DNA from: CBDCME01 sp965218865
GTDB taxonomy: Bacteria; Pseudomonadota; Alphaproteobacteria; JAAXGF01
DNA length: 39,525 bases
Direction: 5' to 3'
Assembly (NCBI GenBank): GCA_965218865.1
Contig: CBDCME010000050.1
Coordinates: forward strand, 1 to 39,525
Shown here piece after piece: positions 8,589 to 16,567 of the stretch (the first letter of the stretch is position 1; each line of letters opens with the position of its first letter). Below the pieces are notes generated by a model that did no database searches, was not told where the DNA came from, and was given only the letters and a program-made list of their open reading frames with translations. The position numbers were made by a program, and so were the translations under genes.

Positions 8589-9173
8589 TCAGGTCTTGAC
8601 CAGGCCCAATTCGTGCTCCAACACCGCGCACAGAATATGGCCGAGGGTAATGTGCATTTCCTGAATCCGGCTGGTGACCGAGGAAGGAACCACCAGCAAG
8701 GGATCCGCCAGGCCCGAAAGCCGACCGCCGTCGCCGCCCGTGAGCGCGGTGGCGATCAACCCGCGGGCGCGCGCCGCCTCGAGGCCCCGCACGACGTTAG
8801 GGCTGCGTCCGGAGGTCGATAGGGCCAGGGCGACGTCGCCCTCGTGCCCCAAGGCCTCGATCTGACGCGCGAACAAGTGCTCGAATCCCATATCGTTGGC
8901 GATCGCCGTCAGGGCCGAGCTATCGGTGGTCAAGGCAAGCGCCGGGATCGCCGCCCGGTCGGTGGAATAACGAACCACGAGCTCGGTCGCCAGATGTTGG
9001 GCGTCGGCGGCGCTACCGCCGTTGCCGAAGAATAGAATTTTATGATGCTGTCGCACGGCGGTCACGCAAACCGCGACCAGGCGGCGGAACGGCTGCTCCA
9101 GGATTTCACTCGCCGCGCGGGTGACGCGGGCGTGTTCGTCCATGGCTTCGCGGAACCTGGCGTCAATCGTCAT
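8589..9173 (-). CDS. gmhA: Phosphoheptose isomerase (SIS domain)
   Basis: 194 aa from ATG 9173, close to the 192 aa of E. coli GmhA. The enzyme converts sedoheptulose 7-phosphate to D-glycero-heptose 7-phosphate, the first step of heptose nucleotide synthesis. The SIS-domain phosphosugar loop is FGNGGSAADAQHLATEL, with ALSTSGRSPNVV as second sugar-phosphate site and RIQEMHITLGHILCAVLE as the typical C-terminal helix. A GTG at 9251 would add 26 residues with no family counterpart. The gene follows gmd and fcl on the same strand, separated from fcl by a 109-bp repeat. This pairing suggests a GDP-linked deoxyheptose or similar glycan precursor. Another SIS isomerase is possible but less likely. 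Confidence 0.88.
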   Translation of the reverse strand: MTIDARFREAMDEHARVTRAASEILEQPFRRLVAVCVTAVRQHHKILFFGNGGSAADAQHLATELVVRYSTDRAAIPALALTTDSSALTAIANDMGFEHLFARQIEALGHEGDVALALSTSGRSPNVVRGLEAARARGLIATALTGGDGGRLSGLADPLLVVPSSVTSRIQEMHITLGHILCAVLEHELGLVKT

Positions 9174-9329
9174 CCGAGGGATCCGGGTGGCTTCAACGGT
9201 GGGGCCTTCATAGCGAATCGGACCAAACCTGGCAATCGGCTCACCACTCACTCTCGGCCCCGCATTCTCGCGCCCCAGCGCTCGAACCGAAAGGCAACGA
9301 CGCGAAGACCAGGACCCAGCGGACCCTCC

Positions 9330-9438
9330 CTAGTGCACCGGCGCATTCACTTCGTTCACGCCCCCGTGCACCAGGCATTTGTCGATGCATCAACTTTCCA
9401 AACTTCGGCTGTCGCCTCCGTTTGGGTCGATGCACTAG
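9330..9438 (+). repeat. 109-bp element with CTAGTGCA ends, copy 1
   Basis: One of three copies (also 21591-21699, same orientation, and 27677-27785, inverted), differing from each other by one or two bases. The ends are CTAGTGCA and TGCACTAG, extending to an 11-of-13 match. Internal complementarity includes CCAAAC with GTTTGG and two GTGCAC palindromes. The fcl stop codon TAG lies within the terminal CTAG, so the element starts exactly at the gene end. No transposase is encoded. Confidence 0.85.
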
Positions 9439-10374
9439 TCCGCGGCGTAATGTCGGCGGTACCACGCGTAGGTGTTTTCGAGTCCCTCCCGGAGCCCGAC
9501 CGAGGCCCGCCAGCCGAGCGCCGCGAGACGCGAAACGTCCATCACCTTGCGCGGCATGCCGTCGGGCTTGTCGGGGTCGAACAACAGCTCGCCGTCGAAG
9601 CCGACGGCCGCGCAAACGAGTGTCGCGAGTTCGCGGATGGTGACGTCGCTCCCCGAACCGACGTTGACGGGCGCGTCGCCGGAATAATCGGCGAGCAACC
9701 GAACCAGGGCGTCGGCCGCGTCGTCGGCGTGGAGAAACTCGCGCCGTGGCTTTCCCGAGCCCCAGACCGCGAGGGCAGGCGCGCGCGCGTTTGGCCCCGT
9801 GCGCCTTGGCGATCAGGGCTGGTACGACATGGCTCGAGAGCAGATCGAAGTTGTCGCCGGGGCCATAAAGGTTGCACGGAATCGCCGAAATGAAGTCGCG
9901 GCCGTGCTGGCGCCGATAGGCCTGGCAGAGCTTGATCCCGGCCAACTTCGCCACCGCGTACCATTCGTTCGTCGGCTCCAGCGCCCCCGTGAACAACGCG
10001 CTTTCGGTCATCGGCTGGGCCGCCGCGCGCGGGTAGATGCACGACGATCCAAGAAAAAGGAGCTTGTCGACGGCGAGGTGGTGGGCCGCCCCGATGATAT
10101 TGCATTCGATCGTCAGATTGTCGTGGAGGAAGTCGGCCGGATAGGTATCGTTGGCCAATATTCCGCCGACCTTGGCGGCCGCCGCCACGATCAGGTTCGG
10201 TCGGGACTCCGCCAGCCAGTCCTCCACGTCCGCCTGGCGGCGCAGATCGAGACGGGCGCGTTCAACCGTTACCACCTCGCAGTCCTCGCGGGCCAAGCGC
10301 CGAGTCAGGGCGCCGCCAACCATGCCCCGGTGACCGGCGACCCAAACCCGACGTCCCGCGATGGCGCTAGTCAT
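9435..10374 (-). pseudogene. fcl: GDP-L-fucose synthase (GDP-4-keto-6-deoxymannose epimerase/reductase), frameshifted
   Basis: A short-chain dehydrogenase/reductase making GDP-L-fucose or a related sugar from the Gmd product. The NADP-binding motif is VAGHRGMVG near residue 14. The catalytic region contains LFLGSSCIYP and NEWYAVAKLAGIK (the YxxxK pair). It overlaps the gmd stop by 8 bases. The frame breaks in a GC dinucleotide run at 9779-9789. Restoring one GC pair rejoins KRARAPALAVWGSGKPRR with FLHADDAADALVRLLADYSG and gives a normal 313-aa protein ending YAWYRRHYAAD. Everything else is intact, so this could be a slippage allele or a sequencing error. The stop codon lies in the 109-bp repeat. 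Confidence 0.9.
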
Positions 10375-10688
10375 GGTGGTTGAGGAAACGCCGGCTTCCC
10401 GACATCGCCTCCAAGTCGGATTCGACCATTTCGCTAATCAATTCGTCGAAGCTCGTACGATGGCGCCAACCCAACTTCTCGTGGGCCTTCGTGGGATCGC
10501 CAAGCAATAGGTCGACTTCGGTGGGCCGAAAATAGCGCGAATCGATCTTGACCAAGACCTGGTCCGAATTCGAGTCGACACCTTCCTCCCCGACGCCCTC
10601 GCCGCGCCAGATTATCCGCCGTCCGACGTGGGCGAAGGCGCGCTCGACAAACTCGCGCACGGTATGGCATTCCCCGGTGGCGAGGACG
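10367..10688 (-). CDS. gmd: GDP-mannose 4,6-dehydratase, 3' exon
   Basis: C-terminal 107 codons of gmd, beginning at VLATGECHTVREFVE and ending SRRFLNHHD. It contains the family motif SRYFRPTEVDLLLGDP, which orders the active site and the tetramer. The first part of the gene lies at 12716-13473, and the two are separated by a group II intron. Joining them across 10688/12716 restores ...EPDDYVLATGE... in one frame, for a total of 359 aa (E. coli Gmd has 373). The stop overlaps the fcl start, so the two are translationally coupled. Confidence 0.88.
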
Positions 10689-10728
10689 GCCGGGTAGGCG
10701 GGGGCATTGCTGCGCCCCGCCCCCCACA

Positions 10729-10761
10729 GAGCCGAGCGTGCGCGATTGACGCACTCGGTTC
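10729..10761 (-). ncRNA. Group II intron domain V
   Basis: The minus strand reads GAACCGAGTGCG, loop TCAA, then TCGCGCACGCTCGGCTC, forming the two-part domain V helix just before the domain VI stem. The first strand has GAACCG where many introns have GAGCCG, and its partner has a C opposite that base. The effect on catalysis is unknown. Confidence 0.7.
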
Positions 10762-10779
10762 CTCACCTGACAGGTTCGC

Positions 10780-12021
10780 TCACGAAGGTTGCCATGAGCG
10801 CACGAACTTGACCGACGGCAGGGGGTAGCGCTTGAGAATCTCGTTCATCCGGTCCCAGGTCAGGCACCTGCGACGGCTGCGGCGTGCAAGCCACTTCCGC
10901 CATGTGCGTGCGACCTGGTAGCGGAACCACTCCAGACGTTTGCCGTTTCCCGTCAGACCATAGTATGCGTAGTGGCCCCGGATCGCCCGAACGAGGTAGT
11001 CATGCTGCGCCTTGATCGGCAGGTGCCGGTTGCTCTTGCACCAGTCCTGCACCGATTTCAGCGCGCGGGCGAAGCGGCCTTTCGCCGTGATTTGGCGAAC
11101 GACGTCCTTGCCTCGCAGCGACCGCCCCCAGACGTGGGTGAAGCCGAGGAAGTCGAACGTCGTGGCCGATGCCATCCAGTGACGCCCGTAGGGACGCCTC
11201 CGGCGGAAGTCCACATAGCGCGTCTTGGCCTCATGGAGCGTGAGCCCGTATCGACCGAGACGTTTGCCCAGCACGTCAAGCAGCCGCTTGCCGCTCTGGC
11301 GGTCTTCGAGGGCGACGACAAAGTCATCGGCGAATCTCACCAACTGGCAGTTGCCGCGCAGGCGCGGCCTCACCTCGTCCTCGAACCACTTGTCCAGCAC
11401 ATGGTGCAGGAAAATGTTGGAGAGAGTCGGCGAGATCACCCCACCTTGGGGAGTGCCAGCGACCGGCCTGTGCAGGGTGCCCTCTTCGAGCACCCCTGCC
11501 TTCAGCCATTTGTCGATCATGCGCCTTACGACGCCGTCCTTGATCCGCAGGTCGAGGAATGACCGCAGGTGAGTATGCGAGATCGAGTCGAAGTAGGATT
11601 TCAAATCCGCGTCTATCACCCACCGTTGGCGCTGCTCGATGATACCCGCGCGCAGTACGTTGAGGGCATCGTGAGCCGACCGCTTGGGCCGGAAGCCGTA
11701 CGAGCACGGCAGAAAATCCGCCTCGTAAATTGGCTCCAGCAGCATCAGGATTGCCCGCTGCGCCACCTTGTCTTCGAACGTCGGAATGCCGAGAGGGCGT
11801 TTCGTGCCGTCCGCCTTGGGGATGTAGTGGCGTCGCACCGGCGGCGCAAAGTAACGACCCGACTTCATCCGGTCCTGGAGGTCATCGAGATTGGCCTCAA
11901 GGTCCTTCTCGTAGTCGGCAGCCGTCACGCCGTCGATGCCCGTCGCCCCATCCTTGCGCGTGCGGCGGTACGCTTCACGCATCCACTCGCCGTCGATGAG
12001 GTGGTGCAGGGACGTGAACAC
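10780..12021 (-). CDS. Group II intron reverse transcriptase/maturase
   Basis: 413 aa from the first in-frame ATG. Motifs in order: RRTRKDGATGIDGVT (RT0), RPLGIPTFEDKVAQRA, DADLKSYFDSI (catalytic D138), AGTPQGGVISPTLSNIFL, and LVRFADDFVVAL (FADD 230-233, catalytic pair), then maturase domain X (KSNRHLPIKAQHDYLVRAI; GNGKRLEWFRYQVARTWRKW). There is no HNH endonuclease after the DNA-binding region. Homology appears to extend about 30 codons upstream of this ATG (WETLEETLSS... to EHPDRVF), where the ATG is out of frame by one base, so the natural start may be near 12110 with a frame problem. It promotes splicing and mobility of the host intron. Confidence 0.92.
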   Translation of the reverse strand: MFTSLHHLIDGEWMREAYRRTRKDGATGIDGVTAADYEKDLEANLDDLQDRMKSGRYFAPPVRRHYIPKADGTKRPLGIPTFEDKVAQRAILMLLEPIYEADFLPCSYGFRPKRSAHDALNVLRAGIIEQRQRWVIDADLKSYFDSISHTHLRSFLDLRIKDGVVRRMIDKWLKAGVLEEGTLHRPVAGTPQGGVISPTLSNIFLHHVLDKWFEDEVRPRLRGNCQLVRFADDFVVALEDRQSGKRLLDVLGKRLGRYGLTLHEAKTRYVDFRRRRPYGRHWMASATTFDFLGFTHVWGRSLRGKDVVRQITAKGRFARALKSVQDWCKSNRHLPIKAQHDYLVRAIRGHYAYYGLTGNGKRLEWFRYQVARTWRKWLARRSRRRCLTWDRMNEILKRYPLPSVKFVRSWQPS

Positions 12022-12715
12022 CCGATCCGGATGCTCCCTCGCCTGTTCGGCTATCCACTGCTGTTTCGTGAACGTGTTGGTGGAACTCAGGGTTTCCTCC
12101 AGCGTTTCCCATCAGTGGCTCTGTTCAGATGACGCCCCGCTTCCCTCCAGCGGGTCCCGATGGGCACGGTTCCCCGCCTTCAGCGGTACTATCAGGACGC
12201 TACGACTTCCTGCTCTCGCGTGTCCTTCGGCTTATTGGTTTCGCCAGCCGGCTCCGTGGGTGCCTGTCGGGGTCCGTGTCCGCTTTGAGCGCTCCCGCTG
12301 CCGTGCAGGCCCGGCGACGGACCGGGGTCTGGATTTTTCTTGCTGGCAATCCCCTTTCCAGCGGTCTTGCCCGCGGGCAAGAGCAGGATCTCCCAGGTTC
12401 CCTGGCGACCCATCCCGTGACTTTGCGCCGGTCTACGACCCCGGACGACCCGTTGCGCCTCGCCAGTAACGGCGCTTCCGGTGCTGCCCCCACACGATTA
12501 ACAATGAAGGCGTCGTCGCTTCACCGATTTCGAGGCTTCCTCCGCCGCTTCATCACCTGCTGTCTACGCTTCACGACGGGCGTTACCGCACGCCATGCAA
12601 GACTCGCTTCCGGCTGGCGGGCTGCGCCTTTGCCGGGCGGGAGTCGAACCCGCTGGATCGCTACGAGAGGTTTCAGTTCATGGCATCCTCCTCTCCAGGG
12701 CTTAGCCTGGCGCAA

Positions 12716-13473
12716 TAATCGTCCGGTTCATCCTGCTGCAGTATACGCCACATGCCGTCGACATAATCGCGGGCGTGGCCCCAGTCGCGCCGGGCGTCGA
12801 GATTGCCGAGATGCAAACAGTCCTGAAGTCCGAACTTGATCGCCGCGACACCCCGGGTGATCTTCCGAGTGACGAAGGTTTCGCCCCTGATCGGGCTTTC
12901 GTGGTTGAAGAGAATCCCGTTGGAGGCATGGAAACCGTACGCTTCTCGATAATTCACGGTAATCCAGTAGGCATAGAGTTTTGCGACCGCGTAGGGGCTG
13001 CGGGGATAAAATGGTGTCGTCTCGCGCTGCGGCGTTTCCACGGCCTTGCCGTAAAGTTCGGAAGTGGCGGCTTGATAGAACCGAACCTTGTCGCCGAGAC
13101 CAAGTATGCGTAAGGCCTCGAGCATGCGAAGCGTTCCCAGGGCGTCGGCGTCGGCGGTGTATTCAGGTGTCTCGAAGCTGACCTGAACGTGGCTCTGCGC
13201 CGCAAGATTGTAAATTTCCGTCGGTTGGCAGTCGGCGATGAGCCGGATCAGGTTGGTCGCGTCCGTGAGATCGCCAAAATGCAATTGAAAACGCACGTCC
13301 GCCTCGTGCAAATCGGTATAAAGGTGATCGACGCGCCCGGTGTTGAAATAGGACGATCGTCGCTTCACGCCGTGGACCCGATAGTCCTTATTGAGCAAGT
13401 ATTCGGCCATATAGGCGCCGTCCTGCCCGGTCACGCCGGTGATAAGAGCCGTCTTCGGACCTGAGTTCGTCAT
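12716..13473 (-). CDS. gmd: GDP-mannose 4,6-dehydratase, 5' exon
   Basis: First 253 codons of gmd, from ATG 13473 (MTNSGPKTALITGVTGQDGA) with GGAGAG upstream. It converts GDP-mannose, or GDP-heptose in DmhA-type enzymes, to the 4-keto-6-deoxy sugar. The NADP motif is GVTGQDG, with VKRRSSYFNTGRVDHLY, NLAAQSHVQVSFE, the YxxxK pair SPYAVAKLYAYW, and NHESPIRGETFVTRKI. Reading on into the intron gives a stop after 13 foreign residues. Without splicing the product would lack the substrate-binding C-terminus. An IS630 copy sits 67 bp upstream of the start, so the promoter may be altered as well. Confidence 0.9.
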
Positions 13474-13552
13474 CGCTCTCCGTCCCACGCCGCGTGCCCC
13501 GCTCTTGAAAACACGCGAAGCCCCTCCCTGTACCATTTAATACCAACCGCCC

Positions 13553-14158
13553 TTAACATTGACTTGTGCGAGCCCACGCTCTGAGGCCGATGGACATGAT
13601 CTTCCAAGGTTGGTCGGTCAGGTTGTTCCAGGCTTGGCAAGAGGCCTCGACGATGGCTTCATAGGAGTCGAAGACACGATTGGAGAGCCAGTTCTGGCGG
13701 AGGTATTGCCAGACATTTTCGGCGGGATTGAGCTCCGGGGACTTGGGTGGCAAAGGCACGAGGGAGATGTTCTCCGGGATGCCGAGTTTGGCAGTGGTGT
13801 GCCATGCGGCTTGGTCGAGCAGCACGACGGCATGGGCGTTTGGGGCAACGGCCCGGCTGATTTCCTCGAGATGCAGGTCCATGGCTTCAGTATTGGCGCG
13901 CGGCATGACCAGCGCCGCGCCCTCACCGCGCTCGGGGCAGATGGCGCCGAAGAGATACGCCGAAGAGGTCCGTAGGTCCTTGACCTGGCGCGGGCGCGAT
14001 CCCTTTGGGGCCCACTGGCGCACCAGGCTGTTCTTCTGGCCGACGCGCATTTCATCTTGAAACCAAACCTCGATGGGCGTGTCCGGTGGCTGTGCCGCTA
14101 CGATTTTCGCCAAGTGTTCGGGAAAACTTTTTTTTAAATTCCTCCTGTGCCCGCGCAT
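13553..14158 (-). CDS. IS630 transposase OrfB (DDE catalytic part), copy 1
   Basis: 201 aa carrying the whole DDE catalytic core of the transposase: D in VWFQDEMRVG, D in VVLLDQAAWH, E in SPELNPAENVWQYLR. It begins inside OrfA in a different frame. The shift from OrfA is one base forward (or two back) at AATTTAAAAAAAAG. With seven As the two frames would be continuous, so the active enzyme probably comes from frameshifting or transcript slippage on the A8 run. The start shown is only the first ATG of this frame. Confidence 0.88.
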   Translation of the reverse strand: MRGHRRNLKKSFPEHLAKIVAAQPPDTPIEVWFQDEMRVGQKNSLVRQWAPKGSRPRQVKDLRTSSAYLFGAICPERGEGAALVMPRANTEAMDLHLEEISRAVAPNAHAVVLLDQAAWHTTAKLGIPENISLVPLPPKSPELNPAENVWQYLRQNWLSNRVFDSYEAIVEASCQAWNNLTDQPWKIMSIGLRAWARTSQC

Positions 14159-14618
14159 CCTGGCCGACGTGGCGCGGGCGCGCGGAAATATGCGAGAACC
14201 CGAGCGCGGCCAGCAGCTTGCCGACGCTCCGCTCGTGATAGTCCACGCCGAAGCGCGTTCGGATCAGTTGCTTGAGATCGATGCAGCGCCAGCGCACGAC
14301 CCCATCCCGTTCGGGATCGGGACCGGCCTCGATAGCCCGCGAAAGCGCCGCCATTTGCGACGGCGTCAACCGACGCAACGCCCCGTTCGGCTTGCGGTCG
14401 ATCAGACCGGCCGGACCTCCCGCGTTGAACCGGTGAACCCAGTCCCGCAACGTCTGCCGATCCATGCCGCCAATACCCGCCGCGCACGCTCGATCCATCC
14501 CATCGTAGATGGCCGCCATCGACAAAAGCCGTCGCGCCTGGTTCCCATCATCGCTCCGTGCCGCAAGAACACGGACTCTTTCAGCATCAAAGTCGTTTCG
14601 CAAAGGAATCGTTGGCAT
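14052..14618 (-). CDS. IS630 transposase OrfA (DNA-binding part), copy 1
   Basis: About 188 aa from MPTIPLRNDF. It contains helix-turn-helix segments that bind the IS ends: RRLLSMAAIYDGMDRACAAG, QTLRDWVHRFNAGGPAGL and a second winged-helix part (LKQLIRTRFGVDYHERSVGK). It runs past the A8 run and ends about 30 codons later in a non-homologous tail. An alternative upstream ATG adds three residues. Identical in layout to the other two copies. Confidence 0.85.
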   Translation of the reverse strand: MPTIPLRNDFDAERVRVLAARSDDGNQARRLLSMAAIYDGMDRACAAGIGGMDRQTLRDWVHRFNAGGPAGLIDRKPNGALRRLTPSQMAALSRAIEAGPDPERDGVVRWRCIDLKQLIRTRFGVDYHERSVGKLLAALGFSHISARPRHVGQDARAQEEFKKKFSRTLGENRSGTATGHAHRGLVSR

Positions 14619-14749
14619 TGAACACACTCCCTTGTTGCCAACAACCTTGAATCACACTAAACCTAGCGTGTAAACCTTTGCGCGAGTCAAACTCTGGGGC
14701 GGTTGGTATAAGTTGACCACTCGAACATAGAAAGTTGATGTGGTTGTTG

Positions 14750-14782
14750 TTTTGTGGATAACGCGGAGCGTTATCCACAAAA
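14750..14782. promoter_or_regulatory. Perfect palindrome carrying two opposed DnaA boxes
   Basis: TTTTGTGGATAACGC, three bases GGA, then GCGTTATCCACAAAA: 15-bp perfect arms. Each arm contains TTATCCACA, the strict DnaA-box consensus (14753-14761 on the minus strand, 14771-14779 on the plus strand). It lies between the IS630 right end and the IS110 transposase, in the presumed left end of the IS110 element. It could equally be a bidirectional terminator or an end structure of the insertion sequence. Confidence 0.6.
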
Positions 14783-14996
14783 TGCGGTCAGCTGAAGATC
14801 TGATCGGGTCATTTTTTCGGATCGGACGAGCCTTCTGGGAGCGACCCATTGCTCCCTGTGTTTCGAGCGCCTGGGGGGGGACGCGTGCCCCGGAGGGACG
14901 GCCGCGGCGGACAGCCGGTGGGGAGTTGCGCCTGCGAGCGCCAGTACAGGGAATGTTCGGCGTCGCGGCGGTCCGAGGCAAGAGAGGAGAAAGGCG
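14783..14996 (+). ncRNA. Candidate bridge-RNA region of the IS110 element
   Basis: IS110-group elements carry a structured guide (bridge) RNA in the non-coding end before the transposase. This 214-bp stretch has no convincing coding frame and contains several stems, for example GGGAGC...GCTCCC at about 14838-14857 and GCGCCTGG near a G8 run. The location fits; loop sequences pairing with target and donor were not identified. Confidence 0.35.
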
Positions 14997-16260
14997 ATGA
15001 ACTTTGATTGGTTTGCTGGCATTGACTGGGCGACCGAGAGGCACCAGGTTTGCCTTCTTGATGGTAACGGCGTCATCGTCGTTGAAAGGTCGTTCGCCCA
15101 CAGCGGGGAAGGGCTGGCCGAGTTGTGCGCGTGGCTGACGAAAAAGAGTGGCAGTGTGCCGGAGAGGATTGCCGTCTCCATCGAGGTCCCGCATGGGGCG
15201 GTCGTCGATACCTTGCTGGAGCGGGGTTTCGCCATTCACAGTATCAACCCCAAGCAGCTCGACCGCTTTCGCGATCGTTTCACCGTCGCCGGCGCCAAGG
15301 ACGACCGCCGCGACGCCCATGTCCTCGGCGATTCCTTGCGCACCGACGGCCATTGCTTTCGTCGCTTGAAGGCCGATGCTCCCGCCATCATCGAACTGCG
15401 CGAATATTCGCGCCTGGGCCGAGGACCTCGGCCAGGAGCGCGTGCGCCTCGCCAACCACCTGCGCGAACAGTTGAGACGCTATTATCCCCAGGCCTTGGA
15501 GGTCAGCGACGATGTCGCCAGCGAGTGGTTTCTCGCCCTGTGGAAGAAGGCGCCCACTCCCGAGAAGGCGCGGCGCATCCGAACCAATACCGTTGCCAAG
15601 CTGCTGAAAACCCACCGCATCCGCAAAATCGACGCGCCTGAAGTGTTGCGCCTCTTGCGCCAAAAGCCGCTCACCGTCGCGCCGGGAACTATCGCCGCCG
15701 CTTGCGCTCATATCGGTTCCCTGGCCGAGCGTTTGCGCCTGGTCAACCGCCAGGTCAAGCAGGCCCGAAGCCGCATCGACGGCCTCTGCCGACACATCGC
15801 CGATCAACAGGACAGCGCCTCGGGGCAGAAATCCGAGCAGCGCGACGTGGACATCCTGCTTTCCATGCCCGGAATCGGGAGGACCGTCCTCGCCACGCTG
15901 CTCGCAGAAGCCTCGACGCCCCTGCGGGAAAGAAATTACCAGGCCCTGCGCACCTTGTCCGGCGCCGCCCCCGTTACCCGCCGGAGCGGCAAACGCTGTC
16001 TCGTCATCATGCGTCAGGCCTGCCACGTTCGGCTGCGAACCGCCCTTTACCACTGGGCCCGCGTCGCCATCCAACACGATCCCATCAGCCGCCAACGCTA
16101 TGCCGCCCTTAGGGCCCGGGGACACGGCCACGCCAGAGCGCTGAGAACCGTCGCCGATAGACTGCTTGCCGTCGCCTGCGCCATGCTCAGAAATCAAACC
16201 CTCTTCGATCCATCCCATGCTCAAAAAAAAGCCCAACGCCGCCTCACTCCGGCAGCGTGA
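14997..16260 (+). pseudogene. IS110-family transposase, frameshifted
   Basis: A RuvC-like DEDD recombinase joined to a C-terminal Transposase_20-type domain. The N-part (14997 to about 15405) has FAGIDWATERHQVCLLD (first Asp), AVSIEVPHGAVVD (Glu) and KDDRRDAHVLGDSL (Asp pair). An apparent extra base near 15400-15410 moves the frame, and homology resumes at WAEDLGQERVRLANHLREQL. The C-part has LLSMPGIGRTVLATLLAEA and ALRTLSGAAPVTRRSGK, which includes the catalytic serine region. It ends at 16260 as ...RRLTPAA. Apart from the single shift the protein is full length (about 420 aa), so it is either recently inactivated or a sequence error. Confidence 0.88.
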
Positions 16261-16297
16261 CCACCTCTCATTTCGCCCTTGCTCAATGGTGGGGAGT

Positions 16298-16343
16298 CCC
16301 TCCCGGCCACCCATATCAGCAACCTCTCGCGGGTGGCCGGGGG
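16298..16343. repeat. Hairpin related to the 140-bp repeat core
   Basis: CCCTCCCGGCCACCC, an 18-base loop starting ATATCAGCA, then GGGTGGCCGGGGGA. This is nearly the same as hairpin 2 of the 140-bp elements, including the loop motif ATATCAGCA, but without their outer ends. It sits 37 bp after the IS110 transposase stop. It may be a target palindrome, the insertion-sequence end or a terminator. The remaining 16344-16567 shows no gene. Confidence 0.65.
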
Positions 16344-16567
16344 AATCCGAACCTTCGCGCCATTAACCGAAGGTTTCTACCAAGATCACGATTCCGCCGC
16401 TAGCCAATTCGCCTTGAACCCGCCACCCCAATTCGGCCCAGACGCGAGAACCGTTTATCGGGCCCGATGGGCGGGCTATTGTTGAAGCGCGCTCTTGCTG
16501 ACTCCGGCCGCCGAGCCCGGGCCGGAACCAACCCGTTCCTCGCCCCGCTGGAGAGAGGATTGCACTG

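Larger units (their letters stand above)
10689..12715 (-). mobile_element. Group II intron inserted in gmd
   Basis: A 2,027-nt retroelement oriented like gmd. The 5' end reads TTGCGCC (consensus GTGCG), and the 3' end reads CCTACCCGGC (usual form CCTACCCGAT) with the branch A expected at 10696. Removing it rebuilds the Tyr codon and the gmd frame. The last six exon bases CGATTA (12716-12721) can pair with TAATCG inside the intron (12495-12500 read on the minus strand), a plausible IBS1-EBS1 pairing about 215 nt from the 5' end. Domain V is at 10729-10761, domain VI follows, and the reverse transcriptase lies in domain IV. The first base and the next-to-last base deviate from consensus, so splicing efficiency is uncertain. 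Confidence 0.88.
13540..14709 (-). mobile_element. IS630-family insertion sequence, copy 1
   Basis: 1,170 bp with perfect terminal inverted repeats ATACCAACCGCCC. Two further copies of the same length lie at 26496-27665 and 35505-36674. IS630 elements insert at TA, and TA is present at the element edges. Two overlapping frames (OrfA, OrfB) meet at an A8 run that is identical in all three copies. It lies just upstream of gmd. Confidence 0.95.
14750..16345 (+). mobile_element. IS110-family element, limits approximate
   Basis: This contains a DEDD transposase gene (14997-16260) preceded by about 215 bp of GC-rich non-coding DNA and followed by a hairpin (16298-16343) resembling the core of the 140-bp repeats. 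IS110 elements usually lack terminal inverted repeats and target duplications, so the ends cannot be fixed by reading. The left edge may be anywhere between 14710 and 14790. Confidence 0.6.

Noticed and set aside
12129..12839. Long plus-strand frame of 236 codons
   Set aside because: It lies over the structured 5' part of the group II intron and antisense to gmd; no protein-like motifs.
14750..14782. Chromosomal or plasmid replication origin
   Set aside because: Only two DnaA boxes, no AT-rich unwinding element, and no dnaA, dnaN, parAB or rep gene; treated as an isolated palindrome.
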